This document shows, one piece after another, positions 1 to 5,938 of a stretch of DNA of 11,494 nucleotides (positions within the stretch are counted from its first letter, which is position 1; every line of letters begins with the position of its first letter). The stretch is from contig CALGTJ010000103.1 in the NCBI GenBank assembly GCA_937901435.1, positions 1-11,494 of the forward strand, read 5' to 3'. The notes under the pieces are model-generated. The model saw nothing but the letters and a program-made list of their open reading frames with translations. It was not told the DNA's origin and ran no database searches. The translations under genes and the position numbers were made by a program. The DNA is from an uncultured Rhodobacter sp. (lineage in GTDB: Bacteria; Pseudomonadota; Alphaproteobacteria; Rhodobacterales; Rhodobacteraceae).

Positions 1-1
1 A

Positions 2-106
2 CTGACGGCCTCTCCGAAAGAGGTTGCTGAAGCCTTCATGGCAGTTGAGAACTCGATGTCAGCCCAAGAGATTTCGCAGGCCGTCGATGAATGGCATCTC
101 GTTTGA
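2..106 (+). CDS. C-terminal tail of a possible gene cut by the window edge
   Basis: Frame 2 is open from the first base to a TGA at 104-106 and gives a 34-residue tail that begins LTASPKEVAEAF and ends AVDEWHLV. The acidic, alanine-rich, helix-like composition looks like real protein, whereas the other frames here do not. Nothing identifies the family and the start lies outside the window. No terminator hairpin was seen after the stop. It could be a chance open frame, so confidence is low. Confidence 0.35.
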   Translation: MTASPKEVAEAFMAVENSMSAQEISQAVDEWHLV

Positions 107-306
107 TCGCGCGGAATGCAAAATGATCGCTTCCACTTTGGGCTTATTGCGGCCTAATGCCTATGCAGCACGTCCGTTGGCATGGGCGTTACGGAACCGG
201 CCATGCAAGGGTTTGGACAACGCTCGATCATTCGCCAAGCTGAAGCAGAGTGTCATGCGGCAAGCAACCAATTGGGGCAGCGCGCCTAAACCAGACAGAG
301 CAGAAA
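107..306. other. Stretch without a recognisable gene
   Basis: Short open frames exist on both strands, but none has a convincing ribosome binding site, family motif or coherent composition. The segment lies between a possible + strand gene tail and the 3' end of the broken acetyltransferase gene. I see no hairpin, tandem repeat or RNA gene in it. With the transposase remnant further on, it is probably decayed intergenic DNA. Confidence 0.4.
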
Positions 307-822
307 TCAGTTAAAGTCGAATTGCATATAGTCAAAATAGTCGGTTAGCTCGATAGGGTCAGAGCATTCCGGGTATCGTTCGATAAACCTAAAACCGAGG
401 CTTTCATATATGCGGAGCATATCTTGATTGCCTGTTACAGCATTGACCAGAAGGGTGCGCCAACCCATCTCCCGCGCGGCCTGCATTCTTGCGTCCACCA
501 AAGCCCGACCAAGGCGGTTTCCACTTGCTTCCGGGCGGACAAAAAGACGCTTTAGCTCTCCTGCATCTGGGCGGGCTTGTTGCAGCGTGCCACACCCCAC
601 AAGGCGGTTTTGTTCGTCATATGCCAAAACCAAGCGGTCGGTTGGTGGCAAGAACGTCTCACTGTTTGCCACAACGCTTGATGCCATATCCTTTGGTTCT
701 CTTTTTGCACATCCGCCTGCCAAAGTGAGTTAATGAAAGACCACGGCATAATACTCGGTCAGAAGCTCCTCCAATGCGGGTTTGTCATCTAGTTCAGTAA
801 CTGAACCTATCCGATATTCCAT
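307..822 (-). pseudogene. GNAT-family N-acetyltransferase, interrupted by an in-frame stop
   Basis: Read from the ATG at 822-820, which has an AGAGG ribosome binding site at 832-828, the frame encodes a normal GNAT N-terminus (MEYRIGSVTELDDKPALEEL). It reaches TAA at codon 31 (732-730), then continues in the same frame to TGA at 309-307. Read through, it would be about 171 residues, the usual length for this group of small acetyl-CoA-dependent acetyltransferases. The family features are clear downstream: GCGTLQQARPDAGELKRLFV, RALVDARMQAAREMGWRTL, and MLRIYESLGFRFIERYPE near the C-terminus. The acetyl-CoA phosphate loop, normally R-G-x-G-L-G in close relatives, reads S-G-N-R-L-G, so conserved positions are lost. 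A TTG at 723-721 could restart translation, but it has no Shine-Dalgarno and would omit the first helix. I infer a pseudogene. A sequencing error in one base is the main alternative. Confidence 0.8.
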
Positions 823-1000
823 ACCGACCTCTTTTGATGTTCAGTAAAGAGGGGCAACTTACACCGCTGTCCCGCGCCAACATAGAAAACTCTGCAAGGG
901 CATCACCCAACGACACAGCCTTGAAAGCAGTGTTGTTGCTTGTGACAACGATGGCAGCTTTTCCGCATCTTTCCAGTTCGCACATCTTGCAGCCAACCAT
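794..1000 (-). CDS. Small Cys-rich hypothetical frame upstream of the broken GNAT gene
   Basis: An ATG at 1000-998 opens a 68-residue frame beginning MVGCKMCELERCGKAAIVV, with three cysteines in the first 12 residues, and ending ISDRFSY. It overlaps the GNAT start by 29 bases, which would allow translational coupling. The frame also stays open further upstream into the antisense of the transposase remnant, where two more cysteines occur (WCFKC), so it may be the tail of a gene truncated by that element. No ribosome binding site is evident and no family is recognised. It may simply be a chance frame. Confidence 0.22.
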   Translation of the reverse strand: MVGCKMCELERCGKAAIVVTSNNTAFKAVSLGDALAEFSMLARDSGVSCPSLLNIKRGRYGISDRFSY

Positions 1001-1060
1001 CGCATCACATTTGAAGCACCATAGGCAAGGGAACCAGCGTTGCTGCGCTGCTGTTCTGAC

Positions 1061-1531
1061 CGCCTGCTTCTGGTGCTGCATGACCGCAAAACCCAGCGAA
1101 CGATTGTGAGCCGGCGCGCCAGCAAAACCGTAGCTGAAACCATCACGGCGATCACTGATCTCTTGATCCGGCTGGACCCAAGCATGCGCCGCTCGATGGC
1201 GTGTGACATTGGAGGCGAATTCGCAAAACACGCAACACTCAAGGAGGCCCTGAACATGGCCACCTCCTTATGCGATGCCTGTGCTTCGTGGCAAAAGGGC
1301 GGGGTCAGGGACGCAAACGGCCGTACATAACGATGGCTTTCACGCCAAGCTGGCGGCGACGAACGTAGCGACCACTTGCCAGTGTGCTCGAACCAATGGC
1401 GCACACGGCTCGTCCTCCGGGACGTTGCAATGACAATCAACCTGACACCCCGAAAATGCCTCGACTTCTGATCGCTCACAGAGGCATTCCTAACGAGCTT
1501 TGAAAAACGCGCGCAATACGGTTCAACACAA
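1061..1531 (+). mobile_element. IS30-family transposase remnant, 5' truncated with two nonsense codons
   Basis: One + strand frame carries the C-terminal half of an IS30-type DDE transposase. It runs from LLLVLHDRKTQRTIVSR through SKTVAETITAITDLLIRLDP and the strongly diagnostic CDACASWQKGGVRDANGR to INLTPRKCLDF and TEAFLTSFEKR. In-frame stops interrupt it at TAA 1328-1330 and TGA 1469-1471, yet no frameshift is needed to follow it. The N-terminal helix-turn-helix region and the first catalytic aspartate are absent. The second aspartate survives in CDIGGEF (codon near 1205), but the position of the catalytic glutamate in the usual WQKGGVEN reads R (codon near 1307). It is therefore a dead fragment. 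Terminal inverted repeats were not located, so both boundaries are approximate. Confidence 0.85.
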
Positions 1532-1808
1532 GCGTTTCACCCCAGGCTTGCATCCACCCATTCTTCGCCTGCCCCGACTGCCCCGCAATGGCTGGCCTTT
1601 CTCGACGATGTGACGGCGCGACGGGGGCGCGAGGCGGCCTTGATGTTGATCAACGCGGTGGATCCGGGTGCAATCGCACCTGAGCGAAAATACAAACCGA
1701 GCCTAATGACCAGTGCGGACAATATCGGCGTCGTCCCGGCCATTGCCAAACTGGCCAAAGCTGCCACGAAACCCGGTTTCATGTTCCTGAAAACGATTGG
1801 GTCTGGCA
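1532..1808. other. Unassigned stretch with opposed open frames
   Basis: Two long open frames face each other here. On the + strand the transposase frame stays open past 1531 and includes INAVDPGAIAPERKYKPSL. On the - strand an ATG at 1812-1810 overlaps the cupin stop as ATGA and could encode about 91 residues with a hydrophobic stretch (GFVAALASLAMAGTTPILSA). The ATGA overlap is what an operon gene would show, but neither translation belongs to a family I recognise and neither has other support. It may be the truncated remains of a fourth gene of the leftward operon or of another mobile fragment. Confidence 0.3.
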
Positions 1809-2234
1809 TCATAGCTTTGGCGGTTGGGCCAGATCTTTTTCAGAGAGATGGGTCACCGTCTCGCCCGACCCCGCAAAGGTCCGCGTCACGACACCGGCGG
1901 CATAAATGAACAGCATTTCAACGGGTTCATCGCCGACATTGTGAAAGCAATGCACGACGCCCTCGGGGATAAAGGCGACCTCCATCGGGCCAATCGGATG
2001 GCGCGTGCCGTTGAATTCGGCCTCGGCGTGACCGGCAAGAATCACGATCTGTTCGTCACAATTATGCGAATGCAGCGCAACACTGCGTCCGACGGGCAGC
2101 GAGGTTGTCCCGGTCGTCACCCCCGCCCCACAGCGTTCTTCGCTGCAAAAAAGACGGGTGCGCACGCCATTGCCTCGGTCGAAATCGCCGATTGTGGCCT
2201 TGGTGAAGACACGCGGGGAAATGGGGCTGGTCAT
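1809..2234 (-). CDS. Small single-domain cupin protein
   Basis: This 141-residue protein is one cupin beta-barrel. Motif 1 is visible as SVALHSHNCDEQ, giving the likely metal ligands His55, His57 and Glu61. Motif 2 is FIPEGVVHCFHNVGDEP, giving His95. The full HxHx3E...H set suggests a bound divalent metal, though whether it is an enzyme (dioxygenase, isomerase, lyase) or a ligand-sensing barrel cannot be told. The ATG at 2234 is preceded by AGGAG at 2245-2241 with good spacing. There is no signal peptide, so it acts in the cytoplasm. It follows the unknown protein gene by 43 bases and is probably the third gene of the leftward unit that begins with the LVIVD-repeat protein. Confidence 0.88.
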   Translation of the reverse strand: MTSPISPRVFTKATIGDFDRGNGVRTRLFCSEERCGAGVTTGTTSLPVGRSVALHSHNCDEQIVILAGHAEAEFNGTRHPIGPMEVAFIPEGVVHCFHNVGDEPVEMLFIYAAGVVTRTFAGSGETVTHLSEKDLAQPPKL

Positions 2235-2277
2235 AGCTGTCTCCTGTCGTCAGATGCGGGGAAATCGGTGGCGGGGT

Positions 2278-3006
2278 TCATACGGCCCCAAGGTCTGTAA
2301 GCTTTGCCAAGTCTGCCTGAAAAGCTGGCAGGCGAACAGGGCCAAACACGGGCAAAGCTGCGTCTGTCGCCCAAGACAGGATGTCGGGCGGAAAGATGTC
2401 ATCCAGCGGGGCGTCCCGTCGCAAAGGCGCGCTGTGAAATCGCACCGGAACGGGGGCACGTGCCGAAAGTTCGTCACGCGCTCTGTTTTGACGCGGAGTA
2501 TACTGACCCGCATCGCCAAAGCTGACGAGGGTCAACATGCGCCCGTTCCAGAACGCCAGATCCGCCTCTGCGTGACTGCCCCCGGCCGTCTCTGCCTCTA
2601 ACGCAATCTTTGGCGCAGGCATGGGCAAAAGTGCGGCAAAAAACCGGTCTGCGTCGTGGAACAGAGGAAAGGGCGGCTCGACTGGCACTGGAAACCGGCC
2701 CTCCAGATCCGCAAGATATCGCTGGGTTGCGCGCTGCGCGGCGGCGGAAAACCCGCTGGTCAGCGCAGCAAGCCCATCCCGGCACAGATCCCGCAGCAGC
2801 GCACGGGTCTGGATGGCCATGACAAGTTCTGGCGGCGGCGTCAGCCAGCCGGGCGAATTCAGGCATATCGCGGGCGCCCCCGGCACGATCACCGCGTGAC
2901 CAGAGCGCAACGCGACAGTGTCCCCACCGGGCTGGCGGCGCTTTCCAAAGGCGATCTGGACGGAACCCCCTATCACTGGCTTACACGTCACTGGCTTACA
3001 CGTCAC
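2278..3006 (-). CDS. Hypothetical protein between LVIVD-repeat and cupin genes
   Basis: The protein is about 242 residues if translation starts at the GTG at 3006. GTG codons at 2991 and 2976 lie in the next two copies of a 15-bp tandem repeat and would give 237 or 232 residues. The only Shine-Dalgarno-like sequence is GGAGG at 3026-3022, 15 bases before the first GTG and farther from the others, so the start is uncertain. I do not recognise the family by name. The middle (ADLAFWNGRMLTLVSFGD, then PRQNRARDELSAR and VPVRFHSAPL) resembles the core strand-strand-helix-strand of PD-(D/E)XK or DUF559-like folds, with the usual acidic-lysine catalytic pair missing. That is a fold guess only. Proline- and alanine-rich, no signal peptide or membrane segment. 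It starts just after the LVIVD gene stop, so the two are very likely cotranscribed. Confidence 0.7.
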   Translation of the reverse strand: MTCKPVTCKPVIGGSVQIAFGKRRQPGGDTVALRSGHAVIVPGAPAICLNSPGWLTPPPELVMAIQTRALLRDLCRDGLAALTSGFSAAAQRATQRYLADLEGRFPVPVEPPFPLFHDADRFFAALLPMPAPKIALEAETAGGSHAEADLAFWNGRMLTLVSFGDAGQYTPRQNRARDELSARAPVPVRFHSAPLRRDAPLDDIFPPDILSWATDAALPVFGPVRLPAFQADLAKLTDLGAV

Positions 3007-3017
3007 TGGCTCACACG
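2973..3017. repeat. Three tandem 15-bp repeats at a stop/start junction
   Basis: On the + strand the unit TCACTGGCTTACACG occurs at 2973-2987 and 2988-3002 and, with one T-to-C change at 3012, at 3003-3017. On the coding (-) strand each unit carries a stop codon of the upstream gene (TGA in the last unit, TAA in the others) followed four bases later by an in-frame GTG of the downstream gene. Because 15 is a multiple of three, all three stops and all three potential starts keep their frames. Confidence 0.95.
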
Positions 3018-4243
3018 TCGGCCTCCAGAATATACAGCCCCCCTGCCCAGCGATCGACCGAATAGACAATGGCGCGCTCATCGACGTAAATGTCATTCAT
3101 CTGCGCGGTCGAAACGCGTGATCCTTCGGGCGCGGGTGGCACGTAATACGCAATGGTTTCGGGCCGATAGGGATCGGAAATGTCATAGATCCGCACGCCT
3201 GCATTGAAGAAACAACCAAAGATCATCTCTTCGCTGCGCAGCGACGGGCCGGGCCGATTTTCGTGGATATTATGAGAGCCAAACCGCCCACCCTTATGGC
3301 CATATTCCTCTACCGAAGGCAGCGGAAAAGTCGAGATCGGCACAAGGTTGTCCTCTTTGCGCGCGTCCACCATCCACGTCAGCTTTGGCCAGTCGGCCGC
3401 GTCGTCCTGCACGCATTCATCTGTGACAACCAGCAAATCCCGGCTGAGCAACGGCATCACGGTATGGGTAAAACCGGGATAGGGCGGATGCGGGTTCCAC
3501 GATCCAACGACCTTCATATCCGACATATCCGAGATATCGAGGATCCACGCACCGCCGTCGATATAGCCAAGGTAGGCGCGGTCGGGGCGCTCTGGATAGA
3601 CATTGGCGTTGTGCAGGCGGAACGCGTCAGGCCCGCGCAGGCTGTCCAGCGGCATGGGGCGCACGCGCTCTGGTGCGGGCTCGCTGTCGCCCTTGCGGGT
3701 GCCGGGCATCCACCAACGCCCCGCCTCGACCGGCTTGGACGGGTTGCGCACATCGACAATCCGGTAAATCTGGTCATCGCGGGGGTGACGCGGCTCGAAC
3801 CCATCTGCCCCACCTGCGCAATGCACGAACTCTCCATCCGCGAACCAACAACAATGCACCCCACGCGAATGGGGGCCGGACATGTCAAAGAAAGAGATGG
3901 ATTTCGGGTTTTCCGGGTCGGAAATGTCAAACATCTCGATCCCGGCAGGTTTATCACCAGGAACCGAGACCTGATAACAGACCACCATCAGATCGCCTGT
4001 GACATCAAGAGAGTTGGACCGCATCCGCGGATGCGGCAGATCCGTCTGGCAAATGATGCGCGGGTCTTTGGGGTCTGTGACATCCACCCCCGTAAAATTC
4101 TTGGGCGGGCCTTCATGGGCCAGCCACATGATGCGACGCCCGTCCTTGGCGATCTGCATCGCCATCCCCTCTCCCACGCCTCCAAAACCGTTCAGCCGAC
4201 TATTCGACAAAAGCTTCATATTCTTGCTTAGCGCATCTGCCAC
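3011..4243 (-). CDS. LVIVD-repeat beta-propeller protein
   Basis: The predicted 410-residue protein carries at least five spaced copies of the LVIVD-type signature V/I-D-I/V-x-D/N-P: VDVTDPKDP (about 53-61), MFDISDPENP (104-113), IVDVRNPSKP (162-171), ILDISDMSDM (234-243) and IYDISDPYRP (352-361). These are blades of a beta-propeller. Histidines between blades (GVHCCW at 130, HNAN at 211, FTHTV at 260, SHNIHENRP at 324-327) could bind a metal or ligand. I chose the GTG at 4243 because TCAGGAGAG lies directly upstream with ideal spacing. The longer open frame from 4300 adds 19 residues encoded by AT-rich promoter-like DNA. No signal peptide is seen from the GTG, so it is probably cytoplasmic. 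It heads the leftward unit and is transcribed away from the transporter operon. The enzymatic role of this family is unknown to me. Confidence 0.85.
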   Translation of the reverse strand: MADALSKNMKLLSNSRLNGFGGVGEGMAMQIAKDGRRIMWLAHEGPPKNFTGVDVTDPKDPRIICQTDLPHPRMRSNSLDVTGDLMVVCYQVSVPGDKPAGIEMFDISDPENPKSISFFDMSGPHSRGVHCCWFADGEFVHCAGGADGFEPRHPRDDQIYRIVDVRNPSKPVEAGRWWMPGTRKGDSEPAPERVRPMPLDSLRGPDAFRLHNANVYPERPDRAYLGYIDGGAWILDISDMSDMKVVGSWNPHPPYPGFTHTVMPLLSRDLLVVTDECVQDDAADWPKLTWMVDARKEDNLVPISTFPLPSVEEYGHKGGRFGSHNIHENRPGPSLRSEEMIFGCFFNAGVRIYDISDPYRPETIAYYVPPAPEGSRVSTAQMNDIYVDERAIVYSVDRWAGGLYILEADV

Positions 4244-4420
4244 GGCTCTCTCCTGAGGTAATCTTTTTTGATCATTTTGATAAAAAAATATATTTTTCAT
4301 TGACTGTCAAGTGAACCCTTGCTCTTATTCCAACATCCTTTTGACCGTGGCGCGATGTGCTGCGGGAAATTGGCGACAAAGAAAAAGACATAGTCAAATA
4401 GACAGGGAGGACTTCTGAAA
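4244..4420. promoter_or_regulatory. Divergent promoter/operator region with an AT-rich island
   Basis: This is the only gap between the leftward LVIVD operon and the rightward transporter operon, so it must hold both promoters. Bases 4261-4300 are extremely AT-rich and include an imperfect inverted repeat, TTTTTTGATC (4264-4273) against GATAAAAAAA (4279-4288). Next to it lies a perfect palindrome, TTGAC-T-GTCAA (4300-4310). Its right half read on the - strand gives TTGACA, a consensus -35 box pointing toward the LVIVD gene, though no good -10 box sits at 17 bases. A weaker TTGACC at 4341-4346 points toward the transporter. The binding-protein gene has GGGAGG at 4405-4410. The likely controlling factor is the GntR-family protein at the operon end. 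The palindrome does not match the usual TNGTNNNACNA operator of the FadR group, so this link is inference. Confidence 0.55.
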
Positions 4421-5386
4421 ATGAGATTATTCAAATCCGCGATGGTCGGTGTTGCGTTGCTATCAAGCACCGTTGCAGCGCAGGCTGAATGGCCAGAGCA
4501 GCCCATCGAATTGGTCTGCGCCACATCTGCGGGCTCGGGCGCTGCGAACTGGTGCCTGTTGATGGCCGAACTGGCTGGCAAGGAACTGGGGCAGTCGATC
4601 GACGTCCTGTTCAAGCCTGCAGGGGCCGGAAACGAAGGCGCGCAATATGTCAGCGACAGACCCGCTGACGGCTACACTTGGCTGCAACGCAACAGCAGCT
4701 ATGGCGGCTATATGAACCTGCCAACCTTCCGGCCTGACCCGATGGATTATGAGGTTCCAGTCGAGGTGGAAAAATTCCTGTACGTGGTCGCGGTGAACGG
4801 AGATTCGCCCTACCAGACATGGGAAGATCTGGCCGCTGCGATGAAGGCGTCGCCAGAGCCCATTCCGGTCGCCGCAAACAAACCCGGTTCGGCCCACCAT
4901 CTGCATCTGGTCAAACTGTTCGAGGCCGCAGGTCTGCCGTGGCAATACGTGCCTTATAACGGCGCCGGTGGTGCGATGCGCGACACGCTGGGTGGTCATA
5001 TCGACGTCGCAATCGGCCCCCCCGGTATCTGGGCCCCTCACGTCGAAAGCGGTGCGGCCCGGATGCTGATGCTCATCAACGAAGAGCATGTGGATCGCCC
5101 CGGTCTGGCTGGTCTGCCAATTCCGTCTGACTTTGGGATGGAATACGACATGATCCATCAGGTACAGGGTGTTTTCACCAAGAAAGGCACCCCGGCAGAG
5201 GTCAACGACCGGATCGCCGAGGCCTTTTTGGCGGTGACCGAGACCGATGAGTACAAAGACTACATCGAGAAAAACGTACACGTCGTTCCGACGTTCAGTT
5301 CTGATCTGGACGCCAATACCGGCCGGTTCAGAGGCCTGATCGGCACAATGAAAACCGCGTTGACAGAAGCTGGCCTGATCGAATGA
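4421..5386 (+). CDS. TTT-family periplasmic substrate-binding protein (TctC/Bug-like)
   Basis: This 321-residue protein is the extracytoplasmic solute receptor of a tripartite tricarboxylate transporter. A signal peptide is clear (MRLFKSAMVGVALLSSTVAA, cleavage after AQA at residue 22). Family landmarks follow: PAGAGNEGAQYVSDRPADGY (about 67-86), NKPGSAHHLHLVKLFEAAG, PYNGAGGAMRDTLGGHIDVA and a C-terminal FTKKGTPAEVNDRIAEAF. The first ligand loop, where most Bug proteins have a PFAAGG-type motif, reads VCATSAGSGAANWC. This puts the protein's only two mature cysteines (33 and 45) on either side of the loop, so a disulfide is possible in the periplasm. The ligand is probably a carboxylate but cannot be named. 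Start chosen at 4421 after GGGAGG. A terminator-like hairpin separates it from tctB, as expected for a receptor made in excess. Confidence 0.93.
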   Translation: MRLFKSAMVGVALLSSTVAAQAEWPEQPIELVCATSAGSGAANWCLLMAELAGKELGQSIDVLFKPAGAGNEGAQYVSDRPADGYTWLQRNSSYGGYMNLPTFRPDPMDYEVPVEVEKFLYVVAVNGDSPYQTWEDLAAAMKASPEPIPVAANKPGSAHHLHLVKLFEAAGLPWQYVPYNGAGGAMRDTLGGHIDVAIGPPGIWAPHVESGAARMLMLINEEHVDRPGLAGLPIPSDFGMEYDMIHQVQGVFTKKGTPAEVNDRIAEAFLAVTETDEYKDYIEKNVHVVPTFSSDLDANTGRFRGLIGTMKTALTEAGLIE

Positions 5387-5402
5387 TCCGACCATGACGC
5401 GT

Positions 5403-5435
5403 GGCGCGGTGCCTTTTGGTGCCGCGCCGTTTTTT
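5403..5435 (+). terminator. Hairpin with T-tract between tctC-like and tctB-like genes
   Basis: GGCGCGG (5403-5409) pairs with CCGCGCC (5422-5428). The inner TGCC/GGTG bases extend the stem to 11 pairs, two of them wobbles, around a TTTT loop. Six T follow at 5430-5435. It has the form of an intrinsic terminator and lies 16 bases after the binding-protein stop codon. Since the genes downstream have no obvious own promoter, it probably works as a partial terminator or 3'-end stabiliser that raises receptor level over transporter level. Confidence 0.85.
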
Positions 5436-5452
5436 ATCTTTCGGAGGACCCA

Positions 5453-5938
5453 ATGAAGATCGCACTCACGCAACGACAGGCCAGCGCGGGCGTTTACGGT
5501 TTTTTCCTGCTTTTTTCCATCGCCGCCTATAGCGTGACGGCGGGCTTTCCCAGCCCTCTCATTCCGGGATATCCGGGATCGGCCATGTTTCCACGGCTCG
5601 TGCTGATCACGATGGGCGTGATCTGTCTTTGGGGGGTGGCAACGGTGCTGCTGACCGGGCGCGGTGCGATCGGGGCGAAATCGGTCGAGATCCCGATACA
5701 GGCCTTTGTGTTGATCATGGCAATGTTCGCCGCTTTTGCCGTCATGCTGAATGTGGCGGGCATGGAGGTTGCGATCTTTGTGATGATCGGCGCGGCGATC
5801 TGGATCCGTACCCGTAGCCTGCTGATCGCGGGCGTTTCTGGGGTCAGCGCCATCGCGGTCATCTACATCGTCTTCGTGCAGCTTCTGTCTGTTCCGCTGC
5901 CGCTGTTGTTCCTGCCCCGCTACCTGTTGAGGTTCTGA
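5453..5938 (+). CDS. TTT-family small membrane subunit (TctB-like)
   Basis: The protein has 161 residues and four hydrophobic segments at roughly 15-33, 45-66, 81-106 and 113-150 (the last probably two strands of one hairpin), which is the usual size and topology for the small integral membrane subunit. FPSPLIPGYPGSAMFPRLVL after the first helix matches the family pattern in which a G-x-x-x-FP segment precedes the second helix. A strong ribosome binding site, GGAGG at 5443-5447, precedes the ATG. Its TGA shares one base with the ATG of the large subunit gene (TGATG at 5936-5940), so the two are probably translationally coupled. The subunit forms the inner-membrane transporter with TctA. Sequence in this family is poorly conserved, so identification rests on topology and position. 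Confidence 0.9.
   Translation: MKIALTQRQASAGVYGFFLLFSIAAYSVTAGFPSPLIPGYPGSAMFPRLVLITMGVICLWGVATVLLTGRGAIGAKSVEIPIQAFVLIMAMFAAFAVMLNVAGMEVAIFVMIGAAIWIRTRSLLIAGVSGVSAIAVIYIVFVQLLSVPLPLLFLPRYLLRF

Noticed and set aside
859..1479. A 206-codon open frame on the - strand across the transposase remnant
   Set aside because: It is the antisense of recognisable IS30 coding sequence over most of its length. The rest is Arg- and Ser-rich without a motif.
2973..3017. Three 15-bp repeats considered as a CRISPR-like array or an integration site
   Set aside because: The units are directly adjacent without spacers, are too short and lie exactly at a gene junction. Local duplication explains them.
3263..4231. 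A 322-codon open frame on the + strand across the LVIVD gene
   Set aside because: The opposite strand encodes five LVIVD-type repeats. The + strand frame has no domain and no ribosome binding site.
4244..4300. Extending the LVIVD protein to the ATG at 4300
   Set aside because: The extra 19 residues come from AT-rich promoter-like DNA, no ribosome binding site precedes that ATG, and an ideal one precedes the GTG at 4243.
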